From the NCBI RefSeq assembly GCF_963678635.1, contig NW_026971477.1, forward strand, positions 1-57,976: a stretch of 57,976 bases of DNA. Reading direction: 5' to 3'. Positions 34,942 to 45,194 of this stretch are shown piece by piece; position 1 is the stretch's first letter, and every line of letters starts with the position of its first letter. Position numbers and translations under genes: made by a program. The notes beneath the pieces were generated by a model, which did not search any database, had not been told where the DNA came from, and saw nothing but the letters and a program-made list of their open reading frames with translations. The DNA is from Symsagittifera roscoffensis. Its lineage: Eukaryota > Xenacoelomorpha > Acoela > Convolutidae.

Positions 34942-35640
34942 AACACACACACATCCGAGCTGGAAGTGGGCTGGTAGGATTCACTCCCATCGCCAAGGGT
35001 CCCAGATAGTTCGCTATTTGTTGAGGTACACGAGTCCTTATCCTACCGGCGGGACAACCACGTATCACAGGGTTGACCACCGTCCGAAACTCTTCCTCTA
35101 TTTCTTCTATCTTTGTCTGGAAGGCATCATTCATTCATTGTCTACCCTGCAGGATAAAAAAATCTATCCCATCGCTCGTGAAGGCACTGTTGTCCACCAT
35201 TCGCAGTGCAAACTCAGTGTACATCAACCTGAGCTCATTCGGATTTTCGGCAATCAAATTCCTGACCATCGTGTTCCATCGTGTCACGTTCCCGTTCATG
35301 GAGCCCGCTATCGGAGAGCTGGCGTCTGGGTTCAGAGGTATGGTGCACAAGACCATGAGCCTTGGCCCATATTTTTGTTCAATTTATTGAGGAGACAAAC
35401 CAGCAGCGGTTCCCACTTCACTTTGAGATTGACTGGGTTTCTCGAAACGTCATTCGTCCCTACCGTGAGGCTTAGCGTCTCCACCCGTCATCATTCTGTA
35501 ACTCCATCATCTCAATGGCTCCACCGAGGCTCCGAGGCTCCACTAAAGGAGATTGCAGGAGTTTTTCCCACCAAAAGGATCTCTGTCAGATCCCTGATTA
35601 GGCTATCTCCGATGATCAGGTTCTGTGGGATCCGCCGCGC
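34675..35640 (-). pseudogene. SGNH/GDSL-hydrolase-like domain, copy 1
   Basis: Minus-strand motifs in family order: block I IIGDSLIRDL at about 35602-35620, block III VGTNDVSRNP at about 35447-35476, and a block V region SDGIDFFILQGRQ at about 35140-35180. Known SGNH hydrolases use Ser of GDS and the Asp-x-x-His of block V; here the His position reads Asp. A 1-nt shift lies between blocks III and V, and TGA follows GRQ where copy 3 has Trp. The C-terminal part carries an Arg-Glu run from a (TC)n repeat. Broken and probably inactive. Confidence 0.7.
34903..34938. repeat. (TC)18 microsatellite inside the SGNH-like ORF
   Basis: 36 nt of TC followed by acaaacacacacac. The same site is 26 nt in U2 (38378-38403) and 23 nt in U3 (41833-41855). 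On minus it reads as Arg-Glu repeats. Confidence 0.9.
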
Positions 35641-35830
35641 CCTCTTTCCTGATGGGTGACTGGCCTGCTCGTTGTGAAAGAACGATCCTACCCGAGCTAC
35701 TGTCCCGCGCTCGGTGTGTTTCTTGCATAGTCGCTTTGGCCACCCGCTCTAACGTGTCCTGTAACTGAGGTGCCAGGTTAGTGCCCGAGGGGTCCAATAT
35801 CGAATTCCATGCGTTGGCAGGCGAGCTCAC
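35603..35830 (-). pseudogene. Linker part of SGNH-like ORF, copy 1
   Basis: A 75-codon frame (PQLQDTLERVAKATMQETHR) between the N-terminal ORF and block I. It ends in another frame than block I, so a frameshift lies near 35610. Confidence 0.45.
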
Positions 35831-36042
35831 TCGTGGTGGGTTAACCTCGTCGCTTGGTTTATAAAGCTCTCATCGGCGTTCATCATAGCTAGAAAATCAG
35901 GTGAGAACTTGCTCACCCTCGCTTTGTAAACCTCCTTCAGATGCCCTATCATCCCTTCCTTGAGAGTGATGAGTAGTTCGTCATATTTTCTCTTTCACCC
36001 ATTGCACTCTTTCGCCTTCTCCTGGCATTTGTTGAGCTTTGC

Positions 36043-36540
36043 TCATAACTGATGCCAGTCTCTAACTCTCTTCTCGAGAATTTCCTTAGTTTCCGCCGTT
36101 TTTATCTCAATTTCGTTCATTTTCACCTTCATCGATGGTGGAGCTGCAGTTGGTGAGTCCGCAGAGTACGCCGGCCCATCGCGTGATCCTTTTGATCCGA
36201 AGAGAGGATGTGCAGAGATGTCGGATTGGACTGGCATAGACATATCCTCTAACCTGTAATCCTTCTGATCGCCTAATCCTGGCTCACGAGCCAAATCGTG
36301 CCCGGTTGTCGCCCCACGTCGCCATCGCATGCGCCTGGTTATGCTTCTTTTGGCAATACCAAAATTGCCGAAACCAAACATCAACACTACTTCGCGCCCC
36401 ACAAGAAGCGCGACGGTGAACATCTCCAGCTCGGGATTCTCGAGTCCAAAGTTGCAATCTACCAAGCGCTGATATATTTCGTCCAGAGCCGTTCGTAGAC
36501 TCGCTGAGATGAAGTCAGATAGGTCATTCGTGTCGCTCAT
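36043..36540 (-). CDS. N-terminal part of SGNH-like ORF, copy 1 (MSDTND start)
   Basis: True ATG at 36540 with 165 codons. An N-terminal helical part (DFISASLRTALDEIYQRLVD) is followed by a basic patch (KRSITRRMRWRRGATTG), a Pro/Ser/Ala-rich part and a charged helix (KMNEIEIKTAETKEILEKRV) ending in TGA. A TATA-like element lies 111 nt upstream. A basic patch plus a coiled coil before a hydrolase-like domain resembles the general build of esterase-bearing ORF1 proteins in CR1-type LINEs; that is analogy only. Confidence 0.55.
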   Translation of the reverse strand: MSDTNDLSDFISASLRTALDEIYQRLVDCNFGLENPELEMFTVALLVGREVVLMFGFGNFGIAKRSITRRMRWRRGATTGHDLAREPGLGDQKDYRLEDMSMPVQSDISAHPLFGSKGSRDGPAYSADSPTAAPPSMKVKMNEIEIKTAETKEILEKRVRDWHQL

Positions 36541-36650
36541 TCTCTTTTGTGCGGATTCGTTTCTTCAATTTTAATTTTCTGAATCTCAAATGTCAAAAAA
36601 CAAACAACTGATCAATTACGATCTAAAAGACAGGTCACAACTTGGAACCA

Positions 36651-36658
36651 TTATATAA
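36651..36658 (-). promoter_or_regulatory. TATA-like box upstream of ORF copy 1
   Basis: TTATATAA in the context ccattatataag. It is present 105-111 nt upstream of the MSDTND start in all five copies (also 40105, 43649, 45174, 46699). Confidence 0.4.
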
Positions 36659-36976
36659 GCTATCTTACTTCCACAATAAACCATCATCAACATCTTTTAA
36701 AAGCAGTCAATTGAATGTTTTTTTTTCGTTTTGATCTAAAATTTAGCACCAGAAAAGTGCGCGTCACAACCAAATAGCTATCACATAATACTATCACGTA
36801 ATACTTACACCGACACAAAATAATACTATCACACATCAACACAACCTTATATTCAATGCCTATGCTAAAACCTAAATACTAATGTTTGAAAAATTACCCT
36901 GCTAGAAAACTCTTAATCCTAATTCAAAAACTCTTAACCATAATCGTAGCGTTAGCATAAGGTCAAATAGTACTTC

Positions 36977-37914
36977 TTATGCAAAAAAAATTCTATATCT
37001 GTCTCGGAGAAAATCACATGCACTAGAGCATATAGCTCCCTGGGATGTATTTTTACTAAATTGACTCACTCCTCTCTCCTCCAGGAAACCCCTGAATTGA
37101 GTTAGTGCCAGCAGTAAGCTTTCAGGATTCACATGTTGCCTATCAGTGGCCTTTTTTATCAAAAAACATAAGTGTTTTCCCGGTATCTGTGATGCAACAG
37201 GGAGCAGTGCGATCAACTCTCCTACACCAGGCCTCTGTTTCTATAAGAACTCGATATTGTCATAGTTTCTTTTGAACTCGGCCGCTAGTGTTGTCTTAAA
37301 AGTTACATTCGAAGTTATCAGAATAGCGGACGTACGTTCCATGAGTGTGAAATCACTGTCCGTGATAACGATATTGTTGGAGTAGTGATTTGGTAGATCA
37401 AAATATGATTCAAAAATTCGCGCAAAAGGTAGTTTTTTTCAGCCTTTTTGCCCTCCGTATCCAGCTCTCCGGTTTCCCTTGCCGTTTTTAAGTTTTTGGT
37501 CATAAAATTTTTGGTGTGGGTGAGTACTACCCCTGCTCCCTGGACAAACATAACCATCGACGTCCCCGTCGAACGCCCAGGATCGAGCAGATCGATGTTG
37601 GGTTCGGGAACGCACAAGGGGCCATGTGGAGCGATCCGCTTTGTCTCAGTGTTATTGTGAGTGATGTATTTGCTGCTGGACTGATTGACATCCTGAGTCG
37701 TCCGGATTGTCTCTTCTGGATCTGCAGGTAGATCATGGAGCCATTCGAGCACTCGCATATTTGTCAACTCTTGCTCATGCATTTGTTCCACCTCAGGTTC
37801 GAACTCCATTTCGGGTTCCGATCGATTGTCGATCCAGTTTGTTTTTGTATCATGGACCAGGTCGATGTCGTGCGAGACCCTTATCTCATCCAGACCAACT
37901 ACTGAGTCCATCAT
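36977..37914 (-). pseudogene. Pol C-terminal extension, copy in U1
   Basis: A 198-codon frame at 37318-37914 (MMDSVVGLDEIRVSHDIDLV, MHEQELTNMRVLEWLHDLPA) followed after a break by an 80-codon frame (36977-37216, NPESLLLALTQFRGFLEERG). In U3 this segment follows the integrase, so it is the tail of the pol polyprotein. Here it has no integrase in front, being a product of the tandem duplication. Acidic, no catalytic motif seen. Confidence 0.6.
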
Positions 37915-38174
37915 ATCGTCATGTGCAATAACGTCATAATGACATTATCCTCACCGTACTGGTTATATTTCTTGTTGTGGCTTCCCCTCTTGCTCTGTCG
38001 CTTCTCCTTTGTCAAGGGAAAATCAGGATCTACTACTTTTACTATGTTAGTCTGCTGTAGGTCGTCTAATTCCTCCTGGACATAAGGCAGGGTTTCGTCA
38101 TCGACCTCTATTCGCTCAGTTATTTCAAAGTCAAGTGGCAGATCACAGTCACGCCATTGTGTTCATATTTAGTT

Positions 38175-39094
38175 TCATGGCCATGTCCGCTTTATATCTG
38201 ATCTGGTCCACAACAATTCACTGACCCTATCGGTATTGATGATCGCTGCAAGGTCTGCTTGCGGGTTGCCCTGAGTCGCGGCACTTGTGGTTGCTTGGGA
38301 TCTATATATTGTCGACCAGTTCTTGTCCCATCTCGGTTCTCCCAGGATCGGCCTCTGGGAGCGGGGACGGTCCCCAATCTCTCTCTCTCTCTCTCTCTCT
38401 CTCACATCCGAGCTGAAAGTGGGCTGCGTAGGATTCACTCCCGTCGCCAGAGGTCCCAGATAGTTCGCTATTTGTTGAGGTACACGAGTCCTTATCCTAC
38501 CGGCGGGACAACCACGTATCACAGGGTTGACCACCGTCCGAAACTCTTCCTCTATTTCTTCTATCTTTGTCTGGAAGGCATCATTCATTCATTGTCTACC
38601 CTGCAGGATAAAAAAATCTATCCCATCGCTCGTGAAGGCACTGTTGTCCACCATTCGCAGTGCAAACTCAGTGTACATCAACCTGAGCTCATTTGGATTT
38701 TCGGCAATCAAATTCCTGACCATCGTGTTCCATCGTGTCACGTTCCCGTTCATGGAGCCCGCTATCGGAGAGCTGGCGTCTGGGTTCAGAGGTATGGTGC
38801 ACAAGACCATGAGCCTTGGCCCATATTTTTGTTCAATTTATTGAGGAGACAAACCAGCAGCGGTTCCCACTTCGCTTTGAGATTGACTGGGTTTCTCGAA
38901 ACGTCATTCGTCCCTACCGTGAGGCTTAGCGTCTCCACCCGTCATCATTCTGTAACTCCATCATCTCAATGGCTCCACCGAGGCTCCAAGGCTCCACTAA
39001 AGGAGATTGCAGGAGTTTTTCCCACCAAAAGGATCTCTGTCAGATCCCTGATTAGGCTATCTCCGATGATCAGGTTCTGTGGGATCCGCCGCGC
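38175..39094 (-). pseudogene. SGNH-like domain, copy 2
   Basis: As copy 1: GDS (39056-39064), GTND and a block V with Asp in place of His. It has the same TGA after GRQ and the same frame break, so these defects predate the U1/U2 duplication. Confidence 0.7.
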
Positions 39095-39284
39095 CCTCTT
39101 TCCTGATGGGTGACTGGCCTGCTCGTTGTGAAAGAACGATCCTACCCGAGCTACTGTCCCGCGCTCGGTGTGTTTCTTGCATAGTCGCTTTGGCCACCCG
39201 CTCTAACGTGTCCTGTAACTGAGGTGCCAGGTTAGTGCCCGAGGGGTCCAATATCGAATTCCATGCGTTGGCAGGCGAGCTCAC
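39057..39284 (-). pseudogene. Linker part of SGNH-like ORF, copy 2
   Basis: Identical in translation to 35603-35830. Confidence 0.45.
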
Positions 39285-39496
39285 TCGTGGTGGGTTAACC
39301 TCGTCGCTTGGTTTATAAAGCTCTCATCGGCGTTCATCATAGCTAGAAAATCAGGTGAGAACTTGCTCACCCTCGCTTTGTAAACCTCCTTCAGATGCCC
39401 TATCATCCCTTCCTTGAGAGTGATGAGTAGTTCGTCATATTTTCTCTTTCACCCATTGCACTCTTTCGCCTTCTCCTGGCATTTGTTGAGCTTTGC

Positions 39497-39994
39497 TCAT
39501 AACTGATGCCAGTCTCTAACTCTCTTCTCGAGAATTTCCTTAGTTTCCGCCATTTTTATCTCAATTTCGTTCATTTTCACCTTCATCGATGGTGGAGCTG
39601 CAGTTGGTGAGTCCGCAGAGTACGCCGGCCCATCGCGTGATCCTTTTGATCCGTAGAGAGGATGTGCAGAGATGTCGGATTGGACTGGCATAGACATATC
39701 CTCTAACCTGTAATCCTTCTGATCGCCTAATCCTGGCTCACGAGCCAAATCGTGCCCGGTTGTCGCCCCACGTCGCCATCGCATGCGCCTGGTTATGCTT
39801 CTTTTGGCAATACCAAAATTGCCGAAACCAAACATCAACACTACTTCGCGCCCCACAAGAAGCGCGACGGTGAACATCTCCAGCTCGGGATTCTCGAGTC
39901 CAAAGTTGCAATCTACCAAGCGCTGATATATTTCGTCCAGAGCCGTTCGTAGACTCGCTGAGATGAAGTCAGATAGGTCATTCGTGTCACTCAT
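39497..39994 (-). CDS. N-terminal part of SGNH-like ORF, copy 2
   Basis: ATG at 39994, 165 codons, two residue changes from copy 1 (Phe to Tyr in ISAHPL(F/Y)GSKG, Thr to Met in EIEIK(T/M)AE). TATA-like box at 40105-40112. Confidence 0.55.
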   Translation of the reverse strand: MSDTNDLSDFISASLRTALDEIYQRLVDCNFGLENPELEMFTVALLVGREVVLMFGFGNFGIAKRSITRRMRWRRGATTGHDLAREPGLGDQKDYRLEDMSMPVQSDISAHPLYGSKGSRDGPAYSADSPTAAPPSMKVKMNEIEIKMAETKEILEKRVRDWHQL

Positions 39995-40431
39995 TCTCTT
40001 TTGTGCGGATTCGTTTCTTCAATTTTAATTTTCTGAATCTTAAATGTCAAAAAACAAACAACTGATCAATTACGATCTAAAAGACAGGTCACAACTTGGA
40101 ACCATTATATAAGCTATCTTACTTCCACAATAAACCATCATCAACATCTTTTAAAAGCAGTCAATTGAATGTTTTTTTTTTCGTTTTGATCTAAAATTTA
40201 GCACCAGAAAAGTGCGCGTCACAACCAAATAGCTATCACATAATACTATCACGTAATACTTACACCGACACAAAATAATACTATCACACATCAACACAAC
40301 CTTATATTCAATGCCTATGCTAAAACCTAAATACTAATGTTTAAAAAATTACCCTGCTAGAAAACTCTTAATCCTAATTCAAAAACTCTTAACCATAATC
40401 GTAGCGTTAGCATAAGGTCAAATAGTACTTC

Positions 40432-41369
40432 TTATGCAAAAAAAATTCTATATCTGTCTCGGAGAAAATCACATGCACTAGAGCATATAGCTCCCTGGGA
40501 TGTATTTTTACTAAATTGACTCACTCCTCTCTCCTCCAGGAAACCCCTGAATTGAGTTAGTGCCAGCAGTAAGCTTTCAGGATTCACACGTTGCCTATCA
40601 GTGGCCTTTTTTATCAAAAAACATAAGTGTTTTCCCGGTATCTGTGATGCAACAGGGAGCAGTGCGATCAACTCTCCTACACCAGGCCTCTGTTTCTATA
40701 AGAACTCGATATTGTCATAGTTTCTTTTGAACTCGGCCGCTAGTGTTGTCTTAAAAGTTACATTCGAAGTTATCAGAATAGCGGACGTACGTTCCATGAG
40801 TGTGAAATCACTGTCCGTGATAACGATATTGTTGGAGTAGTGATTTGGTAGATCAAAATATGATTCAAAAATTCGCGCAAAAGGTAGTTTTTTTCAGCCT
40901 TTTTGCCCTCCGTATCCAGCTCTCCGGTTTCCCTTGCCGTTTTTAAGTTTTTGGTCATAAAATTTTTGGTGTGGGTGAGTACTACCCCTGCTCCCTGGAC
41001 AAACATAACCATCGACGTCCCCGTCGAACGCCCAGGATCGAGCAGATCGATGTTGGGTTCGGGAACGCACAAGGGGCCATGTGGAGCGATCCGCTTTGTC
41101 TCAGTGTTATTGTGAGTGATGTATTTGCTGCTGGACTGATTGACATCCTGAGTCGTCCGGATTGTCTCTTCTGGATCTGCAGGTAGATCATGGAGCCATT
41201 CGAGCACTCGCATATTTGTCAACTCTTGCTCATGCATTTGTTCCACCTCAGGTTCGAACTCCATTTCGGGTTCCGATCGATTGTCGATCCAGTTTGTTTT
41301 TGTATCATGGACCAGGTCGATGTCGTGCGAGACCCTTATCTCATCCAGACCAACTACTGAGTCCATCAT
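40432..41369 (-). pseudogene. Pol C-terminal extension, copy in U2
   Basis: Same layout as in U1, with one His-to-Arg change seen (ATDRQ(H/R)VNPES). Confidence 0.6.
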
Positions 41370-41629
41370 ATCGTCATGTGCAATAACGTCATAATGACAT
41401 TATCCTCACCGTACTGGTTATATTTCTTGTTGTGGCTTCCCCTCTTGCTCTGTCGCTTCTCCTTTGTCAAGGGAAAATCAGGATCTACTACTTTTACTAT
41501 GTTAGTCTGCTGTAGGTCGTCTAATTCCTCCTGGACATAAGGCAGGGTTTCGTCATCGACCTCTATTCGCTCAGTTATTTCAAAGTCAAGTGGCAGATCA
41601 CAGTCACGCCATTGTGTTCATATTTAGTT

Positions 41630-42394
41630 TCATGGCCATGTCCGCTTTATATCTGATCTGGTCCACAACAATTCACTGACCCTATCGGTATTGATGATCG
41701 CTGCAAGGTCTGCTTGCGGGTTGCCCTGAGTCGCGGCACTTGTGGTTGCTTGGGATCTATATATTGTCGACCAGTTCTTGTCCCATCTCGGTTCTCCCAG
41801 GATCGGCCTCTGGGAGCGGGGACGGTCCCCAATCTCTCTCTCTCTCTCTCTCTCTATCACATCCGAGCTGAAAGTGGGCTGGGTAGGATTCACTCCCGTC
41901 GCCAGAGGTCCCAGATAGTTCGCTATTTGTTGAGGTACACGAGTCCTTATCCTACCGGCGGGACAACCACGTATCACAGGGTTGACCACCGTCCGAAAAT
42001 TTTCCTCTATTACTTCTATCTTCGTCTGGAAGGCATCATTCACCCATTGTCTACCATGCAGGATATTAAAAGGTATCCCATCGCTCGTGAAGGCACTGTT
42101 GTCCACCACTCGCAATGCAAATTCAGTGTACATCAACCTGAGCTCATGCGGATTTTCGACAATCAAATTCCTGACCATCGTGTTCCATCGTGTCACGTTC
42201 CCGTTCATGGAGCCGGCTATCGGAGAGCCGGCGTCGGGATTCAGAGGTATGGTGCACAAGACCATGAGTCTTTGCCCATATTTTTCTTTCCTTTCATTGA
42301 GGAGACAAACCAGCAGCGGTTCCCACTTCGCTTCGAGATTGACTGGGTTTCTCGAAACGTCATTCGTCCCTACCGTGAGGCGTAGCGTCTCCAC
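41630..42394 (-). CDS. SGNH-like domain, copy 3, longest open frame
   Basis: 254 codons open through block III (LTVGTNDVSRNP) and block V (SDGIPFNILHGRQWVND) to a C-terminal tail. It includes a conserved-looking middle (LMVLCTIPLNPDAGSPIAGS, WNTMVRNLIVENPHELRLMY). This copy lacks the frame break and TGA of copies 1 and 2. The block V His position reads Pro. The start given is a GTG; the true frame comes from upstream, where block I reads GVS instead of GDS (about 42512-42520). So the two catalytic positions are altered although the fold-defining motifs persist. Confidence 0.7.
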   Translation of the reverse strand: METLRLTVGTNDVSRNPVNLEAKWEPLLVCLLNERKEKYGQRLMVLCTIPLNPDAGSPIAGSMNGNVTRWNTMVRNLIVENPHELRLMYTEFALRVVDNSAFTSDGIPFNILHGRQWVNDAFQTKIEVIEENFRTVVNPVIRGCPAGRIRTRVPQQIANYLGPLATGVNPTQPTFSSDVIEREREREIGDRPRSQRPILGEPRWDKNWSTIYRSQATTSAATQGNPQADLAAIINTDRVSELLWTRSDIKRTWP

Positions 42395-42468
42395 CGGTCA
42401 TCATTATGTAACTCCATCATCTCAATCACTTGAGCCACCGAGGCTCCACTGAAGGAGATTGCAGTGGT

Positions 42469-43543
42469 TTAGCCCACCAAAAGGATCTCTGTCAGATCCC
42501 TGATTAGGCTAACTCCGATGACCAGGTGCTGACTTCCCATTAGTACCGGTTGGTGGACCGTTGCCGAGTTCCAGCTCATGCCGTTCAAACAAGCTACTGG
42601 GTGATCTGCAGCGACTTGAGCGAAGTTCCCCCGAGTGTTGAGGTGCTTTCTGATGTCTACTTCTCGTGACCTCACTCTGGCTCTACTCGGAAGCTTACCC
42701 GCCGACTCTGTGGGATCCGCCGCGCCCTCTCTCTTTCCTGATAGGTGACTGGCCTGCTCGTTGTGAAAGAACGATCCTACCCGAGCTACTGTTACGCGCT
42801 CGGTGTATTTCTTGCATAGTCGCTTTGGCCAACCGCTCTAACGTGTCCTGGAACTATATCATAATCCATGCGTTGACAGGCGAGCTCACTCGCGTAGGAG
42901 TGACCTCGTCGCTTTGTTTATAAAGCTCTCATCGGCGCTCATCATAGCTAGGAAACCAGGTGACAACTTGCTCACCCTCGCTTTGTGAACCTCCTTCAGA
43001 TGCCTTATCATCTGTTCCTTGAGAGTGATCAGTAGCTCGTCATATTTTTTTTTCACTCATTGCGCTCTTTCGTCTTCTCCTGGCATTCGTTGAGCTTTGC
43101 TCACAACTGATGCCAGTTTTTAACTCTCTTCTCAAGAGTTTACCTGGTTTCCGCCGTCTTTATCTCAATTTCGTTCATTTTCACCTTCATCGATGGTGGA
43201 GCTGCAGTTGGTGAGTCCGCAGAGTACGAAAGGCTCGGCCATTTCGTGATATCTTTGATCTGAAGAGAGAATCCTGGCTCACGAGCCAAATCGTGCCCAG
43301 CTGTCGCCCCACGTCGCCATCGCATGCGCCTGTTTATGCTTCTTTTGGCGGTACCCAAATTGCCGAAAGCTAACATCAACACTTCAACACTACTTCTGGC
43401 CCCACATGGAGTGCGTCGGTGAACATCTCCAGCTCCGGATTCTCGAGTCCAAAGTTGCAATCTACCAAGCGCTGATATATATTACCCAGAGCCGTTCTTA
43501 GACTCGCTGAAACGAGGTCAGTTAGGTCATTCGTGTCGCTCAT
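42469..43543 (-). pseudogene. SGNH-like ORF copy 3, N-terminal and block I part
   Basis: ATG at 43543 (MSDTND). The frame at 43140-43460 keeps the basic patch (KRSINRRMRWRRGATAG) and the acidic helix. Block I with GVS lies in the frame 42469-42675 (HLVIGVSLIRDLTEILLVG). TATA-like box at 43649-43656. It is clearly diverged from copies 1 and 2. Confidence 0.55.
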
Positions 43544-43669
43544 TCTCTTTTGTGTGGATTCTTTTCTTCAATTTCAATTTTCTGAATATCAAGTGTCAAA
43601 AAACAAACATCTGATCAACTACGAAAAACAGGTCACAACTTGGGACCATTATATAATTTGGGACTCATT

Positions 43670-45068
43670 CGGATTTTCGACAATCAAATTCCTGACCATC
43701 GTGTTCCATCGTGTCGTTTCCCCGTTCATGGAGCCGGCTATCGGAGAGCCGGCGTCATGATTCAGAGGTATGGTGCGCAAGACCATGAGCCTTTGCCCAT
43801 ATTTTTCTTTCCATTCATTGAGGAGACAAACCAGCAGCGGTTCTCACTTCGCTTCGAGATTGACTGGGTTTCTCGAAACGTCATTTGTCCCTACCGTGAG
43901 CCTTAGCGTCTCCACCGGTCATCATTCTGTAACTCCATCATCTCAATCACTTGAGCCACCGAGGCTCCAATAAAGGAGATTGCAGTGGTTTAGCCCACCA
44001 AAAGGATCTCTGTCAGATCCCTGATTATGCTATCTCCGATTACCAGGTGCTGAATTCCCGTTAGTACCGGTTGGTGGACCGTTGCCGAGTTCCAGCTCAT
44101 GTCGTTCAAACAAGCTACTGGGTGATATGCAGCGACTGAAGCGATGGTCCTCCGAGTGTTGAGGTGCTTTCTGATGTCTACTACTCGTGACCTTACTCTG
44201 GTTCTACTCGGAAGCGTACCCGCCGGTTCTGTGGGATCCGCCGCGCCCTCTCTCTTTCTTGATAGGTGACTGGACTGCTCGTTGTGAAAGAACGATCCTA
44301 CCCGAGCTACTGTTACGCGCTCGGTGTATATCTTGCATAGTCGCTTTGGCCACCCGCTCTAACGTGTTCTGGAACTATATCATATTCCATGCGTTGACAG
44401 GCGAGCTCACTCGCGGTGGAGTGACCTCGTCGTTTTGTTTATAAAGCTCTCATCGGCGCTCATCATAGCTAGGAAATCAGGTGACAACTTGCTCACCCTC
44501 GCTTTCTTTGTGAACCTCCTTCAGATGCCTTATCATCTGTTCCTTGAGAGTGATCAGTAGCTCGTCATATTTTTTTTTCACTCATTGCGCTCTTTCGTTT
44601 TCTCCTGGCATTCGTTGAGCTTTGCTCACAACTGATGCCAGTTTTTAACTCTCTTCTCAAGAGTTTACCTGGTTTCCGCCGTCTTTATCTCAATTTCGTT
44701 CATTTTCACCTTCATCGATGGTGGAGCTGCAGTTGGTGAGTCCGCAGAGTACGAAAGGCTCGGCCATTTCGTGATATCTTTGATCTGAAGAGAGAATCCT
44801 GGCTCACGAGCCAAATCGTGCCCAGCTGTCGCCCCACGTCGCCATCGCATGCGCCTGTTTATGCTTCTTTTGGCGGTACCCAAATTGCCGAAAGCTAACA
44901 TCAACACTTCAACACTACTTCTGGCCCCACATGGAGTGCGTCGGTGAACATCTCCAGCTCCGGATTCTCGAGTCCAAAGTTGCAATCTACCAAGCGCTGA
45001 TATATATTACCCAGAGCCGTTCTTAGACTCGCTGAAACGAGGTCAGTTAGGTCATTCGTGTCGCTCAT
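43670..45068 (-). pseudogene. SGNH-like ORF copy 4, truncated before block V
   Basis: ATG at 45068; GDS retained (LVIGDSIIRD near 44030), GTND retained (near 43890). The copy stops at a junction (about 43661) where the sequence jumps to the promoter region of copy 3, so block V is missing. TATA-like box at 45174-45181. Confidence 0.6.
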
Positions 45069-45194
45069 TCTCTTTTGTGTGGATTCTTTTCTTCAATTTC
45101 AATTTTCTGAATATCAAGTGTCAAAAAACAAACATCTGATCAACTACGAAAAACAGGTCACAACTTGGGACCATTATATAATTTGGGACTCATT

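Larger units (their letters stand above)
34651..38150 (-). repeat. Tandem unit U1 (SGNH-like ORF plus pol C-terminal extension)
   Basis: 3500-bp unit repeated at 38151-41605. By eye I find about ten substitutions over more than 3 kb, plus length differences near the CT repeat. The boundary is acgccat(c/t)gtgttcat: left of it U1 enters unique accessory sequence, whereas U2 and U3 enter the pol extension of the neighbouring unit. Confidence 0.85.
38151..41605 (-). repeat. Tandem unit U2
   Basis: 3455-bp unit, nearly identical to U1, and joined at 41606 to the third, diverged unit. Confidence 0.85.

Noticed and set aside
34820-35659. Plus-strand ORF of 279 codons, with relatives of 284 and 223 codons at 38259 and 41714
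   Set aside because: Antisense to the SGNH-like frame. The minus strand carries recognisable GDS and GTND motifs in every copy; the plus frame is rich in Ser/Leu/His/Arg as expected for a shadow, and its length reflects the low stop density of GC-richer DNA.
34651-41605. U1 and U2 as the LTRs of the element
   Set aside because: They are adjacent, contain pol-tail coding sequence, and lie inside the better-supported LTR pair that has a polypurine tract.
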